From: a bacterium
GTDB lineage: Bacteria; Electryoneota; RPQS01; DYHQ01
Direction: 5' to 3'
Length of the DNA stretch: 64,000 bases
Assembly (NCBI GenBank): GCA_030622545.1
Contig: JAUXGA010000008.1
Span: 66,321 to 130,320 of the forward strand
In this document: in pieces, positions 56,697 to 64,000 of the stretch
Layout of the letters: each line of letters opens with the position of its first letter
Numbering within the stretch: position 1 is the first letter of the stretch
The notes under the pieces: generated by a model
Seen by the model: the letters and a program-made list of their open reading frames with translations, nothing else
Told to the model about the DNA's origin: nothing
Databases searched by the model: none
Position numbers and translations under genes: made by a program

Positions 56697-58454
56697 ATGA
56701 AACAGCTTTGCACGTACGTCCTCCTGCTGACTTTCGCACAAACCAGCCTCGCTCAACTTTCCGGGCCATTAAGCGGCACCCTCGGCCCCGGCGAATTTCA
56801 TGTCGTTGGTACGATTTCAGTCGAATCCGGAGATAGCCTACGCCTCATGCCCGGAACGATTTTTCGATTTGACGGACCTTATCCATTCGAAATCTACGGA
56901 ACATTGCTGGCGGAAGGAGTCGAAGGCGATTCCATCGTCTTCACCACCGATACGCTCGTAAATCCCGACCGCTGGCGAGGTCTGCGATTTTTCAATGATG
57001 GTAGTTCGGGAGGGCGACTGGCCTATTGCGTCATTGAAAACGGCCTTGCGGCTGGCCCTTGGCCCAGTTGCGTGGGGGGTGGCGTGTACTGCCAGGATTC
57101 CTCGCCCGCTTTCACGCATTGCGCTGTCTATGCTAACCAAGCGGTTCCTTGGCAAGGGATTGGCGGTGCGGGCGGCGGCGTGTATTGCGACAATTCTGCA
57201 GCGCTCTTTACGAATTGCAATATTCAGGCGAACTCAGCGGATGGCGGCGGTGGTGGAGCGTTTTGCTATCGATCTTCGGCTAATTTTGTGGACTGTAGCC
57301 TCTGCGGGAATTTTGGCGGCGGCGTGGCGTGCTGGAACGATTCTTCGACAAGCTTTACCAATTGCATAATGAGCAATAACTCGGCAGCATTCGGCGGCGG
57401 TGTGTCCTGTTCCGAATCTTCTCCGAGATTCACGGATTGTACTGTTTCAAACAATTCGGGAATTGGCGGTGGAGTATATTGCTTTGGCTCTTCGCCGAAC
57501 TTCGTGCATTGCCTCATCAGCAATAACCAGTCACCGGGTTTCGATGGCGGCGGTGTATTCTGCGACCACTCTTCGCCGAGCTTCACGAATTGCGCCCTGA
57601 CCGACAACTGGACCTATGGTGTCGGCGGAGGAATAGATTGCGAGTTTTCTTTTCCCGAATTCACAAATTGTACATTCAGCGGTAATTGGGCAGGAATTTT
57701 TGGCGGCGCTCTCTTTTGTTGCTATTCTTTGCCAACTCTGACCAATTGCACGATGATCGGCAATTCAGCTCGCGAAGATTATGGGGGCGGCGTTTACTGC
57801 GACTATTCTTCTCTGACAATCAACAGTACTATTATTGCCTTCTCCCAAGGCGATGGGATCCATTTCGGATCAGCCACAGGAGAATGTCGAGTCGCCTATT
57901 GCAATTTCTTTAACAATAGTAGTGGAGATATTGTGGGCAATGGTCCCCCGGGACTCGCCGAACTCATCACCACAAACGCCAACGGCGATTCGTGCGATAC
58001 TTACTACAATATCTTTCTGGATCCAATGTTCGCTGACACAGCGGCGGGTGACTTTCATTTGATGGAAGGCTCGCCGTGCATTGATGGAGGGGATCCAGAG
58101 TTGCCTTATGACCCGGACAGCACCATCGCTGACATTGGCGCACTCTACTATCATCATGATGCCGCAGAAATGCCCGTCGCGTTAGTGCCGACGAGTCATG
58201 CTCTTCACCCCAACTGGCCGAATCCGTTTAATCCGACGACAACGATTCGCTATGACGTGAAACAAACCGGGCAGGTTCAATTGACGATTTTCAATTTACT
58301 CGGGCAAAGAGTGGCGACGCTAACAGATGGAAAACATCTCGCCGGTTCTTATACGATTTCATGGAATGCGAGTGATTTACCGTCGGGGATTTATCTCTGC
58401 CGAATGGAAACGCCGGGCTTCATGCAAACGCGGAAGCTTGTGCTATTGAAGTAA
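56697..58454 (+). CDS. T9SS-sorted parallel beta-helix protein
   Basis: The 585-residue product has a signal peptide ending AQTSLA|QLSG. An entry segment (GEFHVVGTISVESGDSLRLMPGTIFRFDG) leads into about 12 repeats of the type GGGVYCxxSSPxFTNCxxxxN, a right-handed beta-helix with stacked Cys and Asn residues. DFHLMEGSPCIDGGDPELPYDPDSTIADIGALYYH closes the helix. The C-terminus (NWPNPFNPTTTIRYDVKQTGQVQLTIFNLLGQR to the terminal KLVLLK) is a type A T9SS sorting domain. AAGGAG precedes the ATG. It is most likely surface-exposed or secreted, possibly adhesive; no catalytic residues are recognisable. Confidence 0.9.
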   Translation: MKQLCTYVLLLTFAQTSLAQLSGPLSGTLGPGEFHVVGTISVESGDSLRLMPGTIFRFDGPYPFEIYGTLLAEGVEGDSIVFTTDTLVNPDRWRGLRFFNDGSSGGRLAYCVIENGLAAGPWPSCVGGGVYCQDSSPAFTHCAVYANQAVPWQGIGGAGGGVYCDNSAALFTNCNIQANSADGGGGGAFCYRSSANFVDCSLCGNFGGGVACWNDSSTSFTNCIMSNNSAAFGGGVSCSESSPRFTDCTVSNNSGIGGGVYCFGSSPNFVHCLISNNQSPGFDGGGVFCDHSSPSFTNCALTDNWTYGVGGGIDCEFSFPEFTNCTFSGNWAGIFGGALFCCYSLPTLTNCTMIGNSAREDYGGGVYCDYSSLTINSTIIAFSQGDGIHFGSATGECRVAYCNFFNNSSGDIVGNGPPGLAELITTNANGDSCDTYYNIFLDPMFADTAAGDFHLMEGSPCIDGGDPELPYDPDSTIADIGALYYHHDAAEMPVALVPTSHALHPNWPNPFNPTTTIRYDVKQTGQVQLTIFNLLGQRVATLTDGKHLAGSYTISWNASDLPSGIYLCRMETPGFMQTRKLVLLK

Positions 58455-58518
58455 GAAGAAGGGTCGGCTGCAAGCAGCCAACACCGCAAACAACTTTTTA
58501 AATATATCTTGCTTTCAA

Positions 58519-59457
58519 ATGACAAATTCTGACAAAACAAAACTCCTGCTCGTCTTGGATGGCGGCGGTACGCGAACCCGCGCGCTTGTCGCACCAGCAG
58601 CAGACCCAAGCGCACTGCCGTGCGGCACTACCGAAGCCGGGCCGTCGAATTTCAATCAAGTCGGCGCGGACGGATTGAAAGCGGTTGCGTGCGAAATCAT
58701 CGAACGATTAGCTGTTCCTGCACACCGTATCCAAACTGTCGTCGCGGGTCTTGCGGGAGTCGGTCGCGAACAAGAACGGCAGCAGGCAGAGAGTGTTCTC
58801 TGCGAAATCTTCTCCGAAGCACGCGTGCTTGTTCGCACGGACGCTGAGCTCGCTTACGACGGTGCGTTTGGTTCGCAAACCGGCGGCATCCTGATTATCG
58901 CGGGGACGGGAAGTATTGCATGGACACGACTTGCGGACGGACGTTTCTTGCGCGCCGGAGGCTGGGGGCCGCTTTTAGGTGACGACGGCAGCGGCGCATG
59001 GCTGGGGCGTGAAGCGTTGCGGCTTTGCCTTCGTCAAGGAGAGACCGGAACCTTTGGCCCTTTGTCGAAAGCTATTTTAGAATCATTGAACATCACGGAA
59101 GCAAGCCGCATTCTGAACCTCGTTTATCAGCAGAAATACGATTCGCAGCATTGGGCGTCCCTCGCTCCTCTTGTGTTTGAATTCGCAGGAAAAGACATGG
59201 AAGCGGATAAGCTAATTCAGGAAACCGGCACCGCTCTGGCGGAACTTGCCAGACGGCTGCTTGCGCAAATGGATGCAACGACGGAGCAAATCCCATTAGC
59301 TGTCTGCGGCGGTCTTACAGCGCAATGGCCGCTCTTGGAACCTTCGTTCATGGCAGAACTCGAACGAGAAAGCCGTGCAAAGTTTGAAATCATCGAGCCC
59401 TTAGGCGACGCTCTTTTTGGCGGACGTTTCATCGCGCAAAAGCATTCTTCCCTTTAA
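58519..59457 (+). CDS. BadF/BadG-type ATPase, N-acetylglucosamine kinase-like
   Basis: The 312-residue protein belongs to the actin/hexokinase fold: LLVLDGGGTRTRALV (phosphate-1), ILIIAGTGSIAWTR, GGWGPLLGDDGSGAWLGREAL, and LAVCGGLTA. The last two motifs match bacterial and eukaryotic GlcNAc kinases. It probably phosphorylates an amino sugar released from cell-wall or glycan turnover. The other BadF-family role, as reductase activator, is less likely without the usual Fe-S cysteines. The gene ends in a bidirectional terminator. Confidence 0.85.
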   Translation: MTNSDKTKLLLVLDGGGTRTRALVAPAADPSALPCGTTEAGPSNFNQVGADGLKAVACEIIERLAVPAHRIQTVVAGLAGVGREQERQQAESVLCEIFSEARVLVRTDAELAYDGAFGSQTGGILIIAGTGSIAWTRLADGRFLRAGGWGPLLGDDGSGAWLGREALRLCLRQGETGTFGPLSKAILESLNITEASRILNLVYQQKYDSQHWASLAPLVFEFAGKDMEADKLIQETGTALAELARRLLAQMDATTEQIPLAVCGGLTAQWPLLEPSFMAELERESRAKFEIIEPLGDALFGGRFIAQKHSSL

Positions 59458-59490
59458 ATTTCCGGCCGGGAGATACGCTATTGAAAAACA

Positions 59491-59517
59491 AACGGCCTCG
59501 CATTTTGCGAGGCCGTT
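59491..59517. terminator. Bidirectional terminator between convergent genes
   Basis: AACGGCCTCGC and GCGAGGCCGTT form an 11-bp stem with an ATTTT loop. The minus-strand side is followed by TGTTTTTC; the plus-strand tail is weaker. Confidence 0.85.
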
Positions 59518-59556
59518 ATCATTTCGACGATAATAGAACGGAATGTCGCATCGTGA

Positions 59557-61005
59557 TTACAATGGCCCGTAGAGCCGATATTCGATGAGTTCCTGCTCGG
59601 AAAGGAGTTCGAGACCATCATATACGCGCACTCTCAGGATTCCGACTTGGGGCTTGATGGCAGTCTCAATTGTGGTCCCTCCGTCCGAAAATCGCGTGTA
59701 GATGTAGCACTCCTCGAAGTATCCCATAGGAACTTCGACATCCTCTTCCGTTCCTACAACCAGTACGCAATCGCCCTCTACGAAGAAAAAATCATCTTCC
59801 GAAGCGGGATACTTCCACAGAAGCTCTCCCTCGATAAATCCCTGCTCACGGAAGAGCACCCCTCGGTTTTCATCGCTATCTTCATTGCGCAAATAGGTGC
59901 TGGTATCGATATCGCCGGTATCAGAATGCTCCTTATACATCAAAAACCAAGGGGCGCTGTCAAAAAGATCCACACGAGATACGTGTTCGCGATAGGTGTA
60001 ATCTCCTCCGGAATCGGAGACATCATATATCCAGTAATTCTCCCTCGCCAGGGGAATCGCTCCCTTTGAATAGTAGCCGTAGTAAACATTCACGTCATTC
60101 GATGACTCCGACACACCGACGGTATTCGATGCCACCACATAGTAGACATACCGGTGAGCTTCGAGCACGAACGGATCAAGATAGACCCTGACGTTTGCGT
60201 CCACGGAATCAATCCACCTATAGTCGCCGCCGTCATCAGATCGCCAAATGATGAAGTGGTGTTCGTAGAGCGAGTTGTCCTGCCATGCGAGAGAAACTCC
60301 GACTCCCATCACAACATCCGCCTGCAGATTCGATGGGGCTTCCGGAACCGCATAAGGCCAGGTGCTCGCCGTATCATCTTCTGACCAACCAGTTCCATCC
60401 TGTCCCACAGCTCCAACGCGATAATAATAGAGCGTTTGAGCATCCAATGAATTATCGCTGTAACTGGTATCATTCGAAGCCGTCACGGTAATCGTGACAA
60501 AGCTGGCCGTTTGCAGGCGACGCTGCACCGCAAAACCGGTTTCATCATTTGAATTATCTGTCCAGGATATCAAAATTCGATTATAATCAAGAGTCTGCAG
60601 CGCGAGATTCTCCGGTGCCGATGGAATCAAAATCTGTTTGGTAGTAACAACGGCGCTGTTCGAAAAATCCGATTCACCCATGCTGTTGAACGCTTTGACT
60701 CGGAAACTATATTCCGTCCCAGGCCAGAGTCCAGCAACCGTGTCATGCGTGGTATTTGCTACTTTGGTTCCGATGGATCCCCATTGCACTCCGTCCCAAC
60801 TGTAAACCTGAAAACCCTCTTCATTATTCGAGTTATCTTGCCAGCTAAGTGAGATACTGACGGTATCGATGGCCGTGCCGACGAGATTGGTGGGAGCTTC
60901 GGGGCGTGTGGGTTCGGGATCGGTGGATTTCTTCGTGCAGGAATTGACAAATCCCCATAGAGCAACGAGCGCTAAGCATAGAATTATCAGTCCGAACTTT
61001 GGCAT
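59557..61005 (-). CDS. Lipoprotein with three fibronectin type III domains
   Basis: The 482-residue product has a lipobox FVNSC (Cys23). Three FN3 modules follow: PEAPTNLVGTAIDTVSISLSWQDNSNNEEGFQVYSW, SAPENLALQTLDYNRILISWTDNSNDETGFAVQRR, and PEAPSNLQADVVMGVGVSLAWQDNS. The C-terminal ~180 residues (AIPLARENYWIYDVSDSGGDYTYREHVSRV to the end) form a separate domain I do not recognise. It is probably a surface lipoprotein. It stands alone between two terminator or palindrome elements. Confidence 0.88.
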   Translation of the reverse strand: MPKFGLIILCLALVALWGFVNSCTKKSTDPEPTRPEAPTNLVGTAIDTVSISLSWQDNSNNEEGFQVYSWDGVQWGSIGTKVANTTHDTVAGLWPGTEYSFRVKAFNSMGESDFSNSAVVTTKQILIPSAPENLALQTLDYNRILISWTDNSNDETGFAVQRRLQTASFVTITVTASNDTSYSDNSLDAQTLYYYRVGAVGQDGTGWSEDDTASTWPYAVPEAPSNLQADVVMGVGVSLAWQDNSLYEHHFIIWRSDDGGDYRWIDSVDANVRVYLDPFVLEAHRYVYYVVASNTVGVSESSNDVNVYYGYYSKGAIPLARENYWIYDVSDSGGDYTYREHVSRVDLFDSAPWFLMYKEHSDTGDIDTSTYLRNEDSDENRGVLFREQGFIEGELLWKYPASEDDFFFVEGDCVLVVGTEEDVEVPMGYFEECYIYTRFSDGGTTIETAIKPQVGILRVRVYDGLELLSEQELIEYRLYGPL

Positions 61006-61064
61006 AAAATCCTCAATATTACTACTAAAATGTAACCTCGTAACCGCGCAAAGTCAAGTCAATA

Positions 61065-61083
61065 CCGCGACCGGAGGTCGCGG
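61065..61083. repeat. REP-like palindrome, copy 3
   Basis: CCGCGACC-GGA-GGTCGCGG between the FN3 lipoprotein and MscS genes. Its centre is the reverse complement of that of copy 2, so the two sit in opposite orientation. Confidence 0.75.
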
Positions 61084-61097
61084 ACGAATACACACAT

Positions 61098-62225
61098 CTA
61101 TTTCGGCAATTGGCGGGTCATGGCGGATGGCGCGCCTTCGGGTGGGAGGCCGTTGCCGCGAAGATGCAGGGTTTGTGTCGGGAAAGCGAAATCGAGACCC
61201 AATCCTTGAACGGCATCCATGATTTTCAAGAGCACCTCCTGCCGCACCCGCATATGTTCGGACCAGTTCGTCGTTATGGTGAAGCAATAGACCAGAATGT
61301 CAAGGCTGTAAGCTCCGAAATCGGTGAAGTAAACCATGAAGAAATCTTGATGGATATGTTCGTCGATTTCAAGGATTCCCCGAATCGCCTTGACCGCTTC
61401 TTCAAGCTTCTTGCGCGGTGTATCATAGGTCACGCCGATGGTCAGTTTGATCCGCCGCTTCTTCATCCGCGACCAGTTGTTGACCACGGATGTCGTGAAG
61501 ATGGCGTTCGGAATCGTAATCAGGCTGTTGGGAAACGTGCGAATGCGTGTCACGCGAAGGCTGACTTCTTCCACGGTACCTTCATAGTCTCCCACTTCAA
61601 TCCAGTCGCCGACATGAAAAGGCCGGTCAACGAAAATCACAATCGCGCCGAAAAAGTTAGAGAGCGTGTCCTTCGCCGCAAAAGCAATCGCCGCTCCTCC
61701 TAATCCAAACGCTGCCAAGAGCGAAGCGACCGAATAGCCCATATTCTGAACGACAATCACACCACCGATAATCCATAGAAAAACCTTCGCGCTCTTGGTG
61801 GCAATCGGAACAAGCTGATCATCGAGGCGTGTCTCGGTTTGACCGGCGACTTCTTTCCAATGTCGCCCGAAACCTTCCACGATGCGAACACCGAACCAAA
61901 TCGCTACAATGACGACCGCACTCTCCATAGCGGCATGCACGAGCCGGGCAACGTCGACGGGTTCGGTCGGAAGTTGGAATACGGCCACGGCAATCCAGAT
62001 GCCCACCAGAACCGCTACTACGCCAAGGGGCTGCCTAAGAGATTCCAGGAAGATGTCGTCGAGAGCGGTACGTGTCTTCCCCGCAAGGCGTCTCAGCCTT
62101 TTTATAATGCCGAGAATAATCCGTCGAGCGATAAAACCCGCTAAAATAAAGACAAACGAGATGACATATTTCTCCACAGCGATTCCCAAGATGGAATACT
62201 GAAAGAAATTCTGAAGCATTTCCAT
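61098..62225 (-). CDS. Small-conductance mechanosensitive channel (MscS family)
   Basis: The 375-residue protein has four to five membrane helices and the pore helix region VASLLAAFGLGGAAIAFAAKDTLSNFFGAIVIFVDRPFHVGDWIEVGDYEGTVEEVSLRVTRIRTFPNSLITIPN, the MscS signature. The C-terminal alpha/beta domain (IRGILEIDEHIHQDFFMVYFTDFGAYSLDILVYCF) is also present. It protects against osmotic downshock. It is followed upstream (at 62250) by an RND transporter gene on the same strand with a 24-bp gap. Confidence 0.95.
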   Translation of the reverse strand: MEMLQNFFQYSILGIAVEKYVISFVFILAGFIARRIILGIIKRLRRLAGKTRTALDDIFLESLRQPLGVVAVLVGIWIAVAVFQLPTEPVDVARLVHAAMESAVVIVAIWFGVRIVEGFGRHWKEVAGQTETRLDDQLVPIATKSAKVFLWIIGGVIVVQNMGYSVASLLAAFGLGGAAIAFAAKDTLSNFFGAIVIFVDRPFHVGDWIEVGDYEGTVEEVSLRVTRIRTFPNSLITIPNAIFTTSVVNNWSRMKKRRIKLTIGVTYDTPRKKLEEAVKAIRGILEIDEHIHQDFFMVYFTDFGAYSLDILVYCFTITTNWSEHMRVRQEVLLKIMDAVQGLGLDFAFPTQTLHLRGNGLPPEGAPSAMTRQLPK

Positions 62226-62249
62226 AGTTGCCTCAAAAAATGAATTAAT

Positions 62250-64000
62250 TTACGCGCCGATAGTCGTGATGGTCTCTTTATGCTTCCGGAATCGCTCCAT
62301 AAAAGTGTACATCACCGGCACGAGAACAAGTGTCAGCAGCATTGAACTCATAAGACCGAAAATAATCACAACGCCCATGCCTGAACGTCCTTCCGAACCG
62401 GGACTCAGCGAGAACGCCAGCGGCATTGTGCCGAAGACCATCGTGAAGGTCGTCATCAAAATCGGGCGGAGCCTCGTCTGCCCTGCTTCCAATAAAGCTT
62501 CCCGTATCCCCATTCCCCGGCCGCGCAGCGTGTTCGTATAGTCCACGAGGAGAATAGCATTCTTCGCCACAAGCCCCATCAGCAACAGAAGGCCGATCAT
62601 AGTGAACATCGAGAGACTTTTGCCCATGACGACGAGTCCAATCATTGCTCCCACGAGCGCGACAGGAATCGAGAACATCACCGTAAAGGGATGAATATAC
62701 GATTCAAACAGCGACACCATCACCATATAGACGAATATAATCGCGAGCAAAAGAGCAAAACCCATATCGCGGAACATATCCTGCATCATTTCCACGTCAC
62801 CGGCGGCGAAAATGGTCACATTCTCCGGTATGTTTAGTGACGGCAATCCTTCCTGAATATCACGATTGATATCGCCCAACGCACGCGAGGTGATATTGCT
62901 CAAGACGGTAATCAGCCGTTCGCGATCCTTGCGCGAGATGGATGTCGGTCCGCTGCTGCGTTCTATAGATGCAACGGTCTCCAGATGCACCGCTTCGCCT
63001 CGATGATTTCGCAGAAGCAGTTTTCCCAAAGCCGCAGGATTATTTCGTCCATCGGGATTCAGTTGAACGCGCAGGTCATAATCCTTCCCGTCCTCCTCGT
63101 ACTCGGTGGCGATTTCCCCCGCAATGGCGTTGTGCAGTGCTAATCCGACTTCTCCTACTGTAAGTCCTGCAGCCGCCGCTTTGTCGCGGTCCACATGAAC
63201 ACTCAACTCCGGGACTCCCAATTCGTAGGTGGATTTTACATCCACTGCTCCCGGTGTGGCTTTTAAAAGCGCGACCAGCCCATCCGCCACGCGCTGCACC
63301 GAATCGAGATTGGCTCCTCGAACTTCATATTGAATAGGGGATTGCTGGGCACCTCCGAACATACTGATTTCAGCAAACAGCGCCGTCATTCCCGGAAGGC
63401 GCAAACTATAGTTTTCGATATCGTTCATCACCTCTCGCGTGCGCCGATTTCGCTCACGCTTATCAACTAGGCGCACCTGAAGCTGCCCGATGTGTGTTCT
63501 TCGCCTTTGACCCGACCATTCTTGCTCCTGCATACCCGCCGTGGCAAAAACCATCTCAACTTCCGGCAAAGAACGGGTATAATCTTCCAGCCTGCGCACA
63601 GTCTGATCCGTCACTTCAAGTGCTGTCCCTAAGGGCATTTCGATATTGACGGCAAACTCACCGCGATCCGTCACCGGAAAGAATTCCGTCCCAACCCATC
63701 CCATGACAGGCAGGCTCATCGCCGCAAGGAAGATAGCCGTTACAATTAAAATGATTTTACCGCGATGATTGAGCGCCCAGTCCAAAAGCCCCCGATAGGA
63801 GATTTTCAAGCGCTCGAAATGTACATCTGTCCAGCGCCCGAATTTCCCCAGCCAACCCTTGGCCTTCAACGTTTCCAGACGATTCAACCTCGATGCTAAA
63901 AGCGGTGTTAGCGTAAAGCTGATAAAGAGAGAGAGAAGCGTGGCGATAACAATCGTAAACGCGAATTCCCGAAAGATTTTCCCGATGACACCCGTTAAGA
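62250..64000 (-). CDS. RND efflux transporter, 3' part only (runs off the right edge)
   Basis: The ORF track starts at a TTG (63887), but the frame is open to the window end and reads GVIGKIFREFAFTIVIATLLSLFISFTLTPLLASRLNRL, which is standard RND sequence. The gene therefore begins beyond 64000. The visible ~583 residues are the second half of an AcrB-like pump: the second periplasmic domain, then a membrane block with MVMVSLFESYIHPFTVMFSIPVALVGAMIGLVVMG, GLVAKNAILLVDYTNTLRGRGMGIREALLEAGQTRLRPILMTTFTMVFGTMPLAF. Substrate class cannot be told. A membrane-fusion partner is expected beyond the edge. Confidence 0.95.
   Translation of the reverse strand, partial: LTGVIGKIFREFAFTIVIATLLSLFISFTLTPLLASRLNRLETLKAKGWLGKFGRWTDVHFERLKISYRGLLDWALNHRGKIILIVTAIFLAAMSLPVMGWVGTEFFPVTDRGEFAVNIEMPLGTALEVTDQTVRRLEDYTRSLPEVEMVFATAGMQEQEWSGQRRRTHIGQLQVRLVDKRERNRRTREVMNDIENYSLRLPGMTALFAEISMFGGAQQSPIQYEVRGANLDSVQRVADGLVALLKATPGAVDVKSTYELGVPELSVHVDRDKAAAAGLTVGEVGLALHNAIAGEIATEYEEDGKDYDLRVQLNPDGRNNPAALGKLLLRNHRGEAVHLETVASIERSSGPTSISRKDRERLITVLSNITSRALGDINRDIQEGLPSLNIPENVTIFAAGDVEMMQDMFRDMGFALLLAIIFVYMVMVSLFESYIHPFTVMFSIPVALVGAMIGLVVMGKSLSMFTMIGLLLLMGLVAKNAILLVDYTNTLRGRGMGIREALLEAGQTRLRPILMTTFTMVFGTMPLAFSLSPGSEGRSGMGVVIIFGLMSSMLLTLVLVPVMYTFMERFRKHKETITTIGA

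Overview
The window looks like a chromosome segment from an uncultivated member of the FCB (Fibrobacteres-Chlorobi-Bacteroidetes) group outside Bacteroidetes proper. Three proteins end in the NYPNPFNP-type C-terminal sorting domain of type IX secretion (T9SS) substrates. A 2,000-residue SprA, the T9SS outer-membrane translocon, is encoded at 6.8-13.0 kb. Complex I is the 11-subunit form (nuoA-D, nuoH-N) with no nuoE/F/G, and there are many lipoproteins and beta-helix or FN3 surface proteins. The phylum cannot be fixed from this sequence alone; KSB1-, Zixibacteria- or Calditrichota-like lineages would fit.

Layout. 0-6.4 kb (minus): a divergent operon starting from a good promoter at 6403-6431 reads exbB, exbD, a TonB-like proline-rich protein, a restriction endonuclease, its DNA methyltransferase, a seven-repeat T9SS cargo protein and a truncated lipoprotein. 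6.8-15.1 kb (plus): sprA, a type II glutaminyl-cyclase/M28 enzyme and a lipoprotein. 15.1-15.7 kb: an ORF-poor stretch with two near-consensus promoters and a strongly structured candidate RNA. 15.7-27.5 kb (plus): lolA-like gene, flippase-like gene, BY-kinase, ispE, spoVG overlapping a tRNA-Gln, prs, rplY, pth, rpsF, ssb, rplI, a terminator, a beta-helix protein and pyrD. 28-37.4 kb (plus): secreted and lipoprotein genes mixed with hemW, a homocysteine S-methyltransferase-like gene and a thioredoxin-like gene without its cysteines. 37.5-54 kb (minus): the nuo locus, interrupted by unrelated genes. 54-59.5 kb (plus): a candidate small RNA with its own promoter and terminator, mutY, an M48 protease, a T9SS beta-helix protein and a sugar kinase. 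59.5-64 kb (minus): an FN3 lipoprotein, an MscS channel and a truncated RND transporter.

How it fits together. ExbB/ExbD/TonB-like proteins energise the outer membrane, LolA-like protein carries lipoproteins, SprA exports T9SS cargo, and the cyclase next to sprA probably caps N-terminal glutamines exposed by signal peptidase. Four secreted proteins here have a clear Ala|Gln signal-peptide junction and two more are possible. The nuo genes form the quinone-reducing proton pump without the NADH-input module. Genes interleaved with them include a 194-residue unknown, two small exported proteins, a dCMP deaminase, and a glycosyltransferase/methyltransferase/deacetylase group.

The best leads for new biology are the two candidate structured RNAs (about 15.26-15.38 kb and 54.16-54.32 kb), the spoVG/tRNA-Gln overlap, the unknown proteins embedded in nuo, the cysteine-less thioredoxin-like protein, the cyclase/Q+1 association and a three-copy REP-like palindrome.
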